Below, piece by piece: positions 1 to 8,611 of a stretch of 40,765 nt of DNA. The notes beneath the pieces are model-generated. The model saw only the letters and a list, made by a program, of their open reading frames with translations. It had not been told where the DNA came from and made no database searches. How positions within the stretch are numbered: the first letter of the stretch is position 1; the number at the start of each line of letters is the position of its first letter. This DNA comes from Rubripirellula obstinata (GTDB lineage: Bacteria > Planctomycetota > Planctomycetia > Pirellulales > Pirellulaceae): the NCBI RefSeq assembly GCF_001642955.1, contig NZ_LWSK01000051.1:1-40765 (forward strand). The letters are read 5' to 3'. Both the position numbers and the translations under genes were made by a program.

Positions 1-31
1 CTCGGTTTCGCGGCTACGCCGCGAAACCGAG
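1..31. repeat. perfect 13-bp inverted repeat (hairpin)
   Basis: CTCGGTTTCGCGG and its exact complement are separated by 5 nt. No T-run follows, so it is not an obvious terminator. The window edge may cut off more of the element. Confidence 0.7.
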
Positions 32-78
32 CCAGAGAATTGGTGAGAGATAACGCTGCCATCCGGGGATTTACATCC

Positions 79-263
79 CCGGCAGAGAGCTTCCGTCCCT
101 CCGGGACTATTCACTCAGCCATTATTAATGGTGACATTTTCAAAAAAGACCGGCAAAGAGCTTCCGTCCCGCCGGGACTATTCACTCAGCCATTATTAAT
201 GGTGACATTTTCAGAAAAGACCGGCAGAGAGCTTCCGTCCCTCTGGGACTATTCACCAGCGTT
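79..263. repeat. 71-bp tandem direct repeat, about 2.6 copies
   Basis: Copies begin at 79, 150 and 221 with CCGGCARAGAGCTTCCGTCC. The first two are nearly identical over the full 71-bp period and the third stops after about 43 bp. Frames read through it, but the period is not a multiple of three, so each copy reads in a different frame. This argues against protein coding. Confidence 0.85.
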
Positions 264-401
264 ATGATCGCGGATCGATCAACGACAATTTGCATTGATT
301 TGTTCGACTTCGCTCGGGATGGGTGACGACACCAATCCGGCAGTAATTAATGCGACGTCCCGAGCGAAAGGCGACACCTATTCCCAGCTCGTTCCTTCGT
401 T

Positions 402-541
402 CGTTTAGCCGCGTTGGGCATCGCCCCGCGCGTTCGGGGCTGCACGACGCGCGGGGCGATGCCCACGCGGTTAAACAGTTTAGAAACCCTTCACGACGCG
501 CGGGGCGATGCCCAACGCGGTTAAACAATTTAGAAACCCTT
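402..541. repeat. palindromic GGGCATCGCCCCGCG repeat, copy 1
   Basis: A GC-rich inverted repeat: GTTTAGCCGCG and GGGCATCGCCCCGCG on the left, CGCGGGGCGATGCCC and GCGGTTAAAC on the right. The right half is then repeated directly at about 495-541. A second copy lies at 12441-12596. The whole 1-693 stretch contains repeats like this and no gene I can support. Confidence 0.8.
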
Positions 542-578
542 CATGGTGTTGGGTTCGGTCGCTCGATCGGCCGGCGCT

Positions 579-606
579 GGACTGAACCCTGGCGGGATTA
601 GCTACG
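579..606. repeat. half copy of the 'GGACTGAACCCTGGCGGGAT' palindrome family
   Basis: Matches the right arm of the complete palindromes at 5597-5668 and 15394-15465. The corresponding left arm is degenerate here. Confidence 0.7.
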
Positions 607-625
607 GTCAGTTGGTGGGTGAAAT

Positions 626-659
626 AAAAAAAACGCCTGGTAACTTTCGTTGCCAGACG
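626..659 (-). terminator. rho-independent terminator of the small lipoprotein gene
   Basis: Read on the minus strand, an 11-bp stem (CGTCTGGCAAC pairing with GTTACCAGGCG, with G-T wobble) has a 4-nt loop and is followed by eight Ts. It starts about 35 nt after the stop codon at 694. This supports the reality of the short minus-strand gene. Confidence 0.8.
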
Positions 660-693
660 GTTTAAGGTTTCGTTGTTTATTGACCTAAGGCTT

Positions 694-873
694 CTATTCG
701 CCAGCCGGTTCTTCGGTCATTGGCGTTTCGGCCGAGGTGGTGGTGTTGCTGCTCGGTTCCACCATTTCTGTCGATGTGTCGACTTCCGGTGGTGCTGGTG
801 GTGCACAGCCAAGTGTGAAGGTGAGTGCCAAGGCAGCAGCGGTAACGGAAACAAAACGGAAGGCAGATTTCAC
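694..873 (-). CDS. small secreted lipoprotein, 59 aa (GTG start)
   Basis: This short minus-strand gene begins VKSAFRFVSVTAAALAL, a basic N-terminus followed by a hydrophobic stretch, then a lipobox-like TLGC with Cys23. The tail is rich in Pro, Thr and Glu and ends in PAGE. An AGGAGA Shine-Dalgarno lies 7 nt before the GTG, and a strong intrinsic terminator follows. Signal peptide, lipobox, ribosome site and terminator together make it a convincing gene. Residue -3 of the lipobox is Thr, not the usual Leu, so lipidation is probable but not certain. The mature part, about 37 residues, has no recognisable domain. Planctomycete genomes carry many such tiny Pro/Thr/Glu-rich lipoproteins of unknown role. 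No function is assigned. Confidence 0.75.
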   Translation of the reverse strand: MKSAFRFVSVTAAALALTFTLGCAPPAPPEVDTSTEMVEPSSNTTTSAETPMTEEPAGE

Positions 874-1194
874 GGCTCAGATTCTCCTGGTTCGGTAGTT
901 CAGTCTGGTAATTTAGATTGGTAACTCATCGCGTCTGTCAATCTAGTTTAGTCCTATCGTCAAAAATGCAACAGCGGATTGCCGTCAAATTGCATACTGA
1001 TGGCTTTCCAGTGACCCGTCAGGTCAACGCAATCCGAACTTTCTTCGACAAAACCTCGAATGCAGCCCGCATATTTTACCAGTGGATTGATTCGAGTTCG
1101 CTTTTCGTCGATTCATTCAAAAGGCCTGGTCACGAATAAATCAGTGGGTTGGCGAGCTGTTTTTATAACGATCGACTTCGGAAACTCTGTCGCC
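874..1194. other. intergenic region between divergent small genes
   Basis: The space separates the minus-strand lipoprotein from the plus-strand secreted protein and presumably holds both promoters. I see no repeat, RNA gene or convincing coding region in it. Frames that cross it have no ribosome site or family features. Confidence 0.5.
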
Positions 1195-3061
1195 ATGAAC
1201 ATGTCACTACGCTCATTTGTTGCCAAGCACATGTTGCTGTCTCTATTGGCTGCCGCGTCGATAGCGGCAACGTCCACCGTGGCATCGGCACAAGAATCGA
1301 AAACCAAGACTCGCTCGGACGCGATCGATCGAATCCAGTTGTTCGATTCGCTAGAAGACAATGGTGGAAGCGGTCGTACGCTGCCGTCAAACGTTGAAAG
1401 ACGAACCGCCAGCGAAATTCGTCAGGACCGAGCGTTGTATCGATCACGCCAGCGAATGCTTCGCCATGAACACAACTTGTGGATGGGCTACACACCATCG
1501 CGGCCACAATGGAGCGGCGTCCCGACGATGAATAGCCGCTACCGGCGTCCGACAATCTACGTACCGGTTTATGTTCGCTAGGAACTTGTACTTTGCGACT
1601 TAGGAACGAGCGGGAAATTAGTGTCGCCTTTCGCTCCGCGAAAGTAGCGAATCCGCTGCTTTCGCGGAGCGAAAGGCGACTATGAAAAGTAGCACGTTCC
1701 TTAACCAAGCCAACGCGAATGTCGCAAACGTTGGTTCCCGTTGGGCCCGTCATTAACAGCCCGCCGGTTGCTTTAAAGAAGTGATAGGCATCGTTCCGCC
1801 GCAAATGGTCAGCGATGTTCAGCGACTGACTTTCTGCCGATCGATGAACATTCGCATCGATGAACGCTCCCGCCGCGTCGGTCGGACCATCTTCGCCATC
1901 GGTACCGCCGGATAGAATGACAACGCGGCCCCATTCTTGTTGTGACAGATCATGCGTCAGTAATTGTTGGTAAGCCGCCAACACCAATTGTTGATTGCGT
2001 CCACCTTTGCCACGCACATCGCTGGGTGCGAGCGTGACGGTTGGCTCGCCACCGGTGATCAAACAATCCGTTCGATGAGCATTCGGGTCGGCTCTCAGCA
2101 TTTGCACCACCATGTCAGCCAAATGACGGCCGACGTCCTCCGCTGGCCCTTCGCTTGACGTCGCCGATTGCATCACATGGTTGTAACCGAGCGACTCGGC
2201 AACGATTCCAGCTTCATCGACCGCCAAAGCGTTATTGCCCAACATCACCACGGTTGATTCGACGAGGTTGGAATCTGCGACAGGCTCCGGTGCATCTTCC
2301 AGACATTGATAAATACTCTCGCTAAGCGTTCGATCAGGATCGAACTTGGCCAACACGGCAAGTGCATCGGCTGTACTGGATGGATCCACCACCGTTGGGC
2401 CAGACGCAATTAAATCGACCGGGTCACCCAGCACGTCGGACAACATCAGTGTGACCAGATGCCTGCCACGGCAAGCTCTTAGCAAACCGCCGCCTTTGAC
2501 TTTGCTTAAATGTTTACGCACCGTGTTCAGTTCATCAATCGTCGCGCCCGATCCGCTTAAATGGCGAATGACAGAAAGCTTGTCATCTAGTGAAATGCCA
2601 TCGGCCGGCAAGGGTAACAACGCACTGCCGCCACCGCAGATGACCGCCAGCACCAAGTCACGCGGCCCGGCGGATCCGACGATTTGCATGATCTGTTCGG
2701 TGCCAAGAATCCCGGCCGCGGTGGGTTCGTTGACTGATGCAGGCCGGGCCGGATGAGTCACGACGCCCGCAATGTCTTTCTCAGTCCCCTCGGGCACGTT
2801 GACCCATCCGCTGACCGGTCGCCAATCGCCGATTTGACTGACCAGCCCGTCTGCCATCGCTGACGCCGCCTTGCCGGCACCGACAACGATGACACGATCA
2901 AAATTGCGGCCGTCGAAATTGTGACCGCTGATCCACAATTCGCCGCTATCTTCGTTGCTATCTTCGCTGACCACCACTTCGCGAATCACCAGCGGTCTTG
3001 CCAGCACCGCAGCAACACCCGCGTTCCAGATCTCAATTGCATCGTCTTTTGCAGTTCTCAT
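1163..3061 (-). CDS. glycerate 2-kinase (MOFRL family) with repeat-derived C-terminal extension
   Basis: The N-terminal 453 residues match the type II glycerate kinase (GckA/TtuD, DUF4147 plus MOFRL) family, which phosphorylates D-glycerate with ATP. Visible features are VIVVGAGKAASAMA near residue 50, the Gly-rich ICGGGSALLPLP, LNTVRKHLSKVKGGGLL, LITGGEPTV, KGGRNQQ, LSGGTDGEDGPTDAAGA and the closing TGPTGTNVCDIRVGLV. Families of this kind normally end there, at about 440-450 residues. Here the frame has no stop. It passes through the palindromic repeat at 1601-1703 (giving SRLSLRESSGFATF...) and then runs antisense through the small secreted gene to 1163, adding about 180 residues. ATG 3061 is chosen because family similarity starts there; the open frame further upstream overlaps the helicase gene. 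It is divergent from that helicase with a 47-bp gap. Confidence 0.8.
   Translation of the reverse strand: MRTAKDDAIEIWNAGVAAVLARPLVIREVVVSEDSNEDSGELWISGHNFDGRNFDRVIVVGAGKAASAMADGLVSQIGDWRPVSGWVNVPEGTEKDIAGVVTHPARPASVNEPTAAGILGTEQIMQIVGSAGPRDLVLAVICGGGSALLPLPADGISLDDKLSVIRHLSGSGATIDELNTVRKHLSKVKGGGLLRACRGRHLVTLMLSDVLGDPVDLIASGPTVVDPSSTADALAVLAKFDPDRTLSESIYQCLEDAPEPVADSNLVESTVVMLGNNALAVDEAGIVAESLGYNHVMQSATSSEGPAEDVGRHLADMVVQMLRADPNAHRTDCLITGGEPTVTLAPSDVRGKGGRNQQLVLAAYQQLLTHDLSQQEWGRVVILSGGTDGEDGPTDAAGAFIDANVHRSAESQSLNIADHLRRNDAYHFFKATGGLLMTGPTGTNVCDIRVGLVKERATFHSRLSLRESSGFATFAERKATLISRSFLSRKVQVPSEHKPVRRLSDAGSGYSSSGRRSIVAAMVCSPSTSCVHGEAFAGVIDTTLGPDEFRWRFVFQRLTAAYDRFHHCLLANRTTGFDRSRPSESWFSILVPMPRWTLPLSTRQPIETATCAWQQMSVVTCSWRQSFRSRSL
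1195..1581 (+). CDS. small exported protein of unknown function, 128 aa
   Basis: From ATG 1195 the protein starts MNMSLRSFVAKHMLLSLL and continues into an Ala-rich hydrophobic core ending in VASAQE, a clear Sec signal peptide with an AxA cleavage site near residue 33. The mature part, about 95 residues, is basic and charged, with an Arg-rich stretch (RQDRALYRSRQRMLRHEH) and a Tyr/Pro/Val C-terminus (YVPVYVR). An earlier in-frame ATG at 1060 would bury the signal peptide, so 1195 is preferred. No family is recognised. The gene lies entirely antisense to the C-terminal extension of the glycerate kinase frame. That extension, not this gene, is the suspicious one. Confidence 0.65.
   Translation: MNMSLRSFVAKHMLLSLLAAASIAATSTVASAQESKTKTRSDAIDRIQLFDSLEDNGGSGRTLPSNVERRTASEIRQDRALYRSRQRMLRHEHNLWMGYTPSRPQWSGVPTMNSRYRRPTIYVPVYVR
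1601..1703. repeat. palindromic 'CGCCTTTCGCTCCGCGAAAG' repeat, copy 1
   Basis: A long inverted repeat whose arms are GTCGCCTTTCGCTCCGCGAAAG and CTTTCGCGGAGCGAAAGGCGAC, with outer TAGGAACG and CGTTCCTTA ends. A second copy in opposite orientation is at 5682-5779, and a remnant lies at about 358-395. On the minus strand it is open in the glycerate kinase frame. Confidence 0.9.
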
Positions 3062-3108
3062 TTTGCCAAGTCTATCATTGGCCCCGTCGCTTGCACTATC
3101 CTCTTTAC

Positions 3109-5583
3109 ATGACTGCATCCAACGACAATCCGACACGCGACGACCTGGCCGCCGAGTACTTTGATCTGCTGGCGTTCGATCCGTATCCCGTTCAAGAAGA
3201 AGCCCTGCTGGCCCACTTTGCCGGTGACCCCGACCGAGGCGATCAAGGCGTGCTGGTATGCGCACCGACGGGGACCGGCAAAACGCTGATCGCCGAAGCA
3301 GCCGTCTACGAAGCACTGCGGACCGGCAAACAGATGTACTACACGACGCCGCTGATCGCGCTGACCGATCAAAAGCTGGACGAACTGCGTCAGTCCGCCG
3401 TTCGCTGGGGATTCCCCGCTGACAGTGTCGGTTTGGTAACCGGTAATCGCAGCGTCAATGCTGATGCACCGGTGCTGGTGGTTGTGGCCGAAATTTTGCT
3501 CAACCGTCTGCTGAACCCCGACGCGTTTGATTTCAGCAACGTGACCTCCGTGGTGATGGACGAATTCCACTCCTTCAATGATCGCGAACGCGGCGTCGTC
3601 TGGGAATTGACGCTTGGCTTATTGCCCGCGCATGTCAGAACCATGTTGTTGTCCGCCACGGTTGGCAACGCGTTGGAGTTTACATCCTGGCTGGCGCGTG
3701 CCCACAATCGAAAATTGCAACTCGTTGTCGGCACTGAACGTAAAGTTCCGTTGTCTTATTCGTGGATCGACGACGAAATTCTGCCCGACTTTGCGGAACG
3801 CATTTCCGCCGGCGATGAACAGATGCGTCAAACGCCCGCGTTGATGTTCTGTTTTTCGCGAGCCCAATGTTGGACGACAGCGGAATTGCTGAAAGGCAAA
3901 AGCGTGATCGATAAGGAACGACAGAAGACCATCGTCGATTATTTAGCCGACATCGACATGTCCGAAGGTGCCGGTCCCAAACTGAAGGCGATCTTGATGC
4001 GAGGCGTCGGGGTCCACCACGCCGGTGTATTGCCTCGTTATCGCCGCGTCGTCGAGGATCTGTTTTGCAAAAAACTACTGGCGTTCTGCGTTTGCACTGA
4101 AACACTGGCAGCCGGTATCAACCTGCCCGCCCGCAGCGTAGTCCTGCCAAGCTTGTTGAAGGGACCGCGAGACAAAAAGAAACTCTGTGAGATTGCGTCG
4201 GCTCAACAAATTTTCGGCCGCGCCGGTCGCCCACAATTTGATGACCAGGGCTACGTCTTCGCGTTGGCTCACGAAGACGACGTCAAGTTAAACAAGTGGC
4301 GAGAGAAGTACGATTCAATCCCAGAGGACACCAAAGACCCGGGCTTGATGAAGGCGCGGAAGCAACTGAAAAAGAAGATGCCCAAACGGCGATCCGGTGA
4401 AACCTATTGGACGCAGGGACAGTTCGAGCAACTGCAGACTGCCGAATCAGCGAACCTGGAAAGTCGCGGTCGGTTGCCGTGGCGGTTGTTGGCCTACCTG
4501 TTTGGACGCGATGCAAACGTCCAACCGATTCGTGATATGGTCGGTCGTCGTTTGTTGCCACCCAAAGGAATCGAGGAAGCTCAGCGTGATCTCAATCGGA
4601 TGCTGATCACATTTTGGACGGCCGGTTACATCGAACTGGAACCCAAGCCACGCGCGGCAGCAGCGAAAAAAGGGCCTCCGAAAAAAGGCGAGTTTTCTGA
4701 GAAGAAAGAAGGCACCGGTGGTCTGTTCGGCGACATTCTGGATCAAATGAAAACGGATGAAGAACCAGAGAAGGAAGAGTCCGAGGCAGACGAAAATTCG
4801 GATCCGGATTTGATCCAAAGTCGCGGCTACGAGGTCGATGATTATCGGCCGGAAAACGCGACGCCGACCGAAAGTTTGTCGCGATTGGTTCACCTGCGAA
4901 GCATCCATCCATTGTTGGGCGTCTACATTGCTGACCAGTTGGCGGCGGCGGATCCGAATGAGCGGATTGCGGTGTTGGAAAGTGTTCTGCAGGTTCCTGG
5001 CAGTGTGGCCAGGTATTGCCGCATGCCGTCGCTCGATGACATGCCAGCGGGCGACTTGGCGACGATGCGGTTGGATCCTCAGTTGTTACAGCTAGGTTTG
5101 GCGACGTCGGAAGAACTTGGTGCGAAGTCGGGTGAAGAAGACGAGGTCAAGGATCGCGGGTTTGGTCGAGTGATGTTTGAAGAGCCACGGGTTTGGCCGT
5201 TGACGATCGGCGAGAAGGTGTTGCGAATGTTCCAGCACGAATTTCCTCGCGTTCACGATGTGTCGATCACACCGGTTTGGATCGTGGGCGAATTGGCTGA
5301 GTTTGGATTTGATTTCAACAAATACGTGACCGCTCGTAAGTTGCAAAAAGAAGAGGGCATTCTGTTTCGTCACTGCTTGCGGATGATCATGTTGCTGGAC
5401 GAAATGGCCAACATTCCTCCGTTGGAATCGACCGTGGAAACCTGGGAAGATCCGCTGGACGAGTTGGCCGACAAGTTGACCGCAGCGTGCCGGAAAGTAG
5501 ATCCGCAAAGCACTGAGGAAACACTGGCAGACCCCGAGGTCCAAGATGGTGAAGAATTGATCGAGAAAGGCCGCCGCAATTAA
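3109..5583 (+). CDS. Ski2-like DExH-box superfamily 2 helicase, 824 aa
   Basis: An ATP-dependent nucleic-acid helicase. Motif I is APTGTGKT (residues 52-59). Motif II is DEFH (151-154), the DExH form. Motif III is LSAT (181-184). The C-terminal RecA half shows GVGVHHAGVLPRYRRVVEDLF, CTETLAAGINLPA and the motif VI QIFGRAGRP (about 366-374), all typical of the Ski2/Mtr4/Hel308 group. A Lys/Glu-rich linker (about 515-590) precedes a helical C-terminal region of unknown function. The length fits bacterial Ski2-like proteins. The family includes RNA-exosome helicases and the DNA helicase Hel308, and the sequence alone does not show which substrate is used. A 37-residue in-frame extension upstream is rejected because it overlaps the divergent kinase start. 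Confidence 0.88.
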   Translation: MTASNDNPTRDDLAAEYFDLLAFDPYPVQEEALLAHFAGDPDRGDQGVLVCAPTGTGKTLIAEAAVYEALRTGKQMYYTTPLIALTDQKLDELRQSAVRWGFPADSVGLVTGNRSVNADAPVLVVVAEILLNRLLNPDAFDFSNVTSVVMDEFHSFNDRERGVVWELTLGLLPAHVRTMLLSATVGNALEFTSWLARAHNRKLQLVVGTERKVPLSYSWIDDEILPDFAERISAGDEQMRQTPALMFCFSRAQCWTTAELLKGKSVIDKERQKTIVDYLADIDMSEGAGPKLKAILMRGVGVHHAGVLPRYRRVVEDLFCKKLLAFCVCTETLAAGINLPARSVVLPSLLKGPRDKKKLCEIASAQQIFGRAGRPQFDDQGYVFALAHEDDVKLNKWREKYDSIPEDTKDPGLMKARKQLKKKMPKRRSGETYWTQGQFEQLQTAESANLESRGRLPWRLLAYLFGRDANVQPIRDMVGRRLLPPKGIEEAQRDLNRMLITFWTAGYIELEPKPRAAAAKKGPPKKGEFSEKKEGTGGLFGDILDQMKTDEEPEKEESEADENSDPDLIQSRGYEVDDYRPENATPTESLSRLVHLRSIHPLLGVYIADQLAAADPNERIAVLESVLQVPGSVARYCRMPSLDDMPAGDLATMRLDPQLLQLGLATSEELGAKSGEEDEVKDRGFGRVMFEEPRVWPLTIGEKVLRMFQHEFPRVHDVSITPVWIVGELAEFGFDFNKYVTARKLQKEEGILFRHCLRMIMLLDEMANIPPLESTVETWEDPLDELADKLTAACRKVDPQSTEETLADPEVQDGEELIEKGRRN

Positions 5584-5596
5584 AGTCATGTTAAAA

Positions 5597-5668
5597 CGTA
5601 GCTGATCCCGCTAGGGTTCAGTCCACAATCGACTGATGCTCGACTGAACCCTGGCGGGATCAGCTACG
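5597..5668. repeat. palindrome 'CGTAGCTGATCCCGC...', copy 2
   Basis: The arms CGTAGCTGATCCCGCTAGGG and CCCTGGCGGGATCAGCTACG are near-perfect inverted repeats, with GTTCAGTC and GACTGAAC inside them. It lies 13 bp after the helicase stop and may also act as a transcription barrier, but no T-run is present. Confidence 0.9.
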
Positions 5669-5681
5669 GTTGGGATCAGTT

Positions 5682-5779
5682 CGTGCGACTTTTTATAGTC
5701 GCCTTTCGCTCCGCGAAAGAAGCGGATTCGCTACTTTCGCGGAGCGAAAGGCGACACTAATTTCCCGCTCGTTCCTTAG
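5682..5779. repeat. palindromic 'CGCCTTTCGCTCCGCGAAAG' repeat, copy 2
   Basis: The same element as at 1601-1703 in the opposite orientation. It sits directly against the CGTAGCTGATCC palindrome, so two unrelated repeat families are stacked in the 250-bp gap before the oxidoreductase gene. Confidence 0.9.
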
Positions 5780-5835
5780 TTGGTACAGGGTTTGCCGTAT
5801 CTGTCTGAAAAACGCACCTACAAAAAGGAATCTTG

Positions 5836-6846
5836 ATGAAAAGTTGTCTTGTAAAAACTGACGGCGGAATTGATGCAATTGAAACGGTCGATCAACCTGA
5901 ACCCGATTGCCGCCCCGGAACCGTTAAGATCCGAATGCGTGCGGCATCGTTAAACTATCGCGACCTAAGCGTTGCGGCGGGCGGCTACATGCGCAACGAT
6001 ACGCGGCCTGTCGTGCCGCTGTCCGATGGTGCTGGTGAGATTACCGAAGTCGGTGACGGGGTGACACAGTGGAAGGTCGGTGATCGCGTCAGTCCGATCT
6101 TTGTGCAGAAGTGGATTGACGGTTCGGTCACCGACGCGATGCTGCGATCGTCACTCGGTGGAGGCATCGATGGTGTGCTGACAGAGTCCATTGTGGTCCC
6201 TGAGCAGTCACTCGTCGCCATTCCGGATTCGATGTCGTTCGCCGAAGCTGCGTCGATTCCGTGTGCCGCTGTCACAGCCTGGCACGCGTTGTTTGAGGTG
6301 AATCGGTTGGTGGCAGGGCAAACGGTTTTGTTGTTGGGGACCGGTGGAGTTTCCATTTACGCGTTGCAGTTGGCGAAGTCCGCCGGTGCTCGCGTCATCA
6401 TCACCTCGTCAAGCGACAAGAAACTAGAACTCGCAAAGTCGTTGGGGGCGGATCAAACCGTCAACTACCAGACGCATCCCGATTGGCATCGCGAAGTCAA
6501 GTCGCTGACCGATGGCGTTGGTGTCGATCACGTGGTTGAAGTCGGCGGGCCTGGAACGCTAGAGAAATCAATCAAGAGCACCAAAGTCGGTGGCAACATT
6601 CATCTAATCGGAGTCCTGGATTCACCCTCGGCAAAGATCAGCCCCATGCTGAGCGTGTTTAACTTGTTGAACATTCGAGGAATCTACGTCGGCAGTCGCA
6701 CGATGCACGAGCGAACGATTCAAGCGATGACCGCCAGCGAGATCAAACCAGTGATTGATAAGTCGTTTGCTTTTGATGACGCATTAGACGCCTACCGTTA
6801 CTTCGCCTCGCAAAAACACGTTGGCAAAGTCGTGATCGAGTTTTGA
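5836..6846 (+). CDS. MDR-family NAD(P)-dependent alcohol dehydrogenase / quinone oxidoreductase, 336 aa
   Basis: A medium-chain dehydrogenase/reductase. The N-terminal GroES-like part includes SLNYRDLSVAAGGY and SDGAGEITEVGDGV. The Rossmann part shows VLLLGTGGVSIYALQLAKSAG followed by ITSSSDKKLELAKSLGAD, the usual nucleotide-binding arrangement. The Cys cluster of the structural zinc site is absent, and no obvious catalytic zinc triad is seen. It is therefore more like the zinc-independent quinone oxidoreductase branch. ATG 5836 has AGGAA 5 nt upstream and is preferred over the TTG one codon earlier. The substrate cannot be read from the sequence. The gene is convergent with the MBL ribonuclease gene, with 14 bp between stops. 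Confidence 0.85.
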   Translation: MKSCLVKTDGGIDAIETVDQPEPDCRPGTVKIRMRAASLNYRDLSVAAGGYMRNDTRPVVPLSDGAGEITEVGDGVTQWKVGDRVSPIFVQKWIDGSVTDAMLRSSLGGGIDGVLTESIVVPEQSLVAIPDSMSFAEAASIPCAAVTAWHALFEVNRLVAGQTVLLLGTGGVSIYALQLAKSAGARVIITSSSDKKLELAKSLGADQTVNYQTHPDWHREVKSLTDGVGVDHVVEVGGPGTLEKSIKSTKVGGNIHLIGVLDSPSAKISPMLSVFNLLNIRGIYVGSRTMHERTIQAMTASEIKPVIDKSFAFDDALDAYRYFASQKHVGKVVIEF

Positions 6847-6860
6847 TCAGCAAGGCCTAG

Positions 6861-8444
6861 CTAACCCTGTTTCAGAACTTTCCCCAAGTCCTGCATCAGC
6901 TTTTGTCGCTCGGTTGCTGAATCTGCGGCTTGCAACTGAGAACTTAGATTCAAGATGAACTTGGCGTACTCGTTGTGCCAGTCGAATTCCAATTGGTCAA
7001 CGGGAATACGCGGCTGAGGTCGTTCCGACGAATGAGCGGTCCCGCCGGCGACAAGCTCGAAACTTTCGTCGAAGCCGGGCAGGAAAATCTTGTCGGCATC
7101 GATTCCTTTTGTTGCCATCAAGTCCTTCAACACTTGCCGTGATTTGTCTTCGCCATGATTTAGAAACAAACCGCCGTGGACAGGACCACGTTCGACCAAC
7201 CAGTTGACCAATTCCGGCTGGTCAGCGTGTGCAGAGTAATTCCCAAGACGCCGAATATCGGCTCGCACCTGATACTCTTTGCCGTGAATACGGACCTTTT
7301 TGGCACCGCCCGTAATGATCGCCCCCAGCGTACCAGGCGATTGATAACCGACGAACAGAATCGTGGATTCGGGACGATAGATATTGTTCTTCAAATGGTG
7401 TTTGATTCGGCCTGCGGTACACATTCCGGAAGCCGAAATGATGATCGCTCCTTTTTTGACCTTCTTGATCGCTTTACTTTCTTCGACGCTTTCGGTGATG
7501 TTGAAATTTGGGTGGCGGAACAGTTCCTTTGAATCGATCTCGATGTCTTCCATGCTGCCAGCGAAATCGATGAAGACTTCGGTCGCCTTACCTGCCAGCG
7601 GTGAATCGAGATAGACGGTGGCGTCGGGAATTTCACCTGAATCCAACAAGACGGCGATGTCGTGCAGCAGTTCTTGGCTCCGTTCGACTGCAAACGAAGG
7701 GATGACGACGTTGCCGCCTCGGCTGAGACCTTTCTGCAACTCTTTTTTCATTGCCGATCGACGAGCCTCCAGCGTGTAGTCTTCGCGATCTCGGTTTCCG
7801 TACGTACTTTCGCAAATCACATAGTCGTAACCTGCGGGTGCGTCGGGTTCAGGATGAAACGCTTTTTCCTCTGGCCCCAAGTCCCCCGAAAACAGCATTC
7901 GAATCGTCTTGCCCGCTTCGGCAAGTTCGACTTCCGCCGACAACGAACCAAGCAAGTGGCCTGCGTTCCAGAACCGAACGCGGACTGCATCGGTTGGATT
8001 GAACCAGGTTTCATAGTCGAAAGTTTTTAGCTGGGTGAGAGTTTGCTTGGCGTCGTCGATCGAATAAATCGGTTCAACCGGTTTCTGACCACGACGTTCT
8101 GCTTTTCGATTTTGCCGTTCGGCGTTGGATTCTTGAATGTAGGCGGAATCAAGCAACATGAATTCCAGCAACCGTGCCGTCGCCGGCGTTGTGTAGATCG
8201 GTCCGGTAAAACCGGCTTTGGTCAGCTTTGGAAGCAGACCGCTATGGTCGATGTGTGCGTGGGTCAGAATCAGGAATTCTGGTTTGGAAGCATCGAAAGG
8301 AAACTCGCCAAGGTTCAATTGCTGGGTCGTGAAGTTGCCCTGAAAGAGGCCGCAGTCAACCAGAAAGCAAGCGGATTCCGATTCCACACGCGAACACGAT
8401 CCGGTTACCGTGCCAGCGGCACCACAGAATTGAAGCGTGGCCAT
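6861..8444 (-). CDS. MBL-fold/beta-CASP ribonuclease-like protein, 527 aa
   Basis: A metallo-beta-lactamase fold nuclease of the beta-CASP (CPSF73/RNase J-like, RMMBL) group, expected to cut RNA with two zinc ions. The zinc motif HAHIDH is at residues 62-67. Further signatures are NAGHLLGSLSAEV, LFSGDLGPEEKAFHP, ICESTYGNRD, the beta-CASP stretch VYLDSPLAGKATEVF, IISASGMCTAGRIKHHL, and the C-terminal GNYSAHADQPELVNW with the last His ligand. The tail of about 60 residues after FLPGFDESFEL is unassigned. ATG 8444 has an AAGGAT ribosome site and begins the family's usual N-terminus (MATLQFCGAAGTVTGS). A longer open frame upstream lacks family features. The substrate is unknown; similar bacterial proteins are called exonucleases. 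Confidence 0.88.
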   Translation of the reverse strand: MATLQFCGAAGTVTGSCSRVESESACFLVDCGLFQGNFTTQQLNLGEFPFDASKPEFLILTHAHIDHSGLLPKLTKAGFTGPIYTTPATARLLEFMLLDSAYIQESNAERQNRKAERRGQKPVEPIYSIDDAKQTLTQLKTFDYETWFNPTDAVRVRFWNAGHLLGSLSAEVELAEAGKTIRMLFSGDLGPEEKAFHPEPDAPAGYDYVICESTYGNRDREDYTLEARRSAMKKELQKGLSRGGNVVIPSFAVERSQELLHDIAVLLDSGEIPDATVYLDSPLAGKATEVFIDFAGSMEDIEIDSKELFRHPNFNITESVEESKAIKKVKKGAIIISASGMCTAGRIKHHLKNNIYRPESTILFVGYQSPGTLGAIITGGAKKVRIHGKEYQVRADIRRLGNYSAHADQPELVNWLVERGPVHGGLFLNHGEDKSRQVLKDLMATKGIDADKIFLPGFDESFELVAGGTAHSSERPQPRIPVDQLEFDWHNEYAKFILNLSSQLQAADSATERQKLMQDLGKVLKQG

Positions 8445-8611
8445 AAAACATCCTTTAATCGAGATTAGGTTCATGCAAGTGAGCCATGAATCTAACTGAG
8501 GGAATAGCGTCACGCTACGCAGGTGGGATGGCGAGCGACGCAGGTGAGCCGCAGGCATCCGGGTGCTCGCGCATCCGGCAGGGAGCTGCCGGCCCTCCGG
8601 GCCTAACGAAT

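Noticed and set aside
40-601. Several open frames on both strands over the left-end repeats
   Set aside because: They read through 71-bp tandem repeats and GC-rich palindromes, change frame between copies, and lack ribosome sites or family features.
673-924. Plus-strand open frame of 83 codons
   Set aside because: It is antisense to the lipoprotein gene, which has signal peptide, ribosome site and terminator on the minus strand.
3062-3316. N-terminal extension of the glycerate kinase frame
   Set aside because: It overlaps the start of the helicase gene, and family similarity begins at the Met at 3061.
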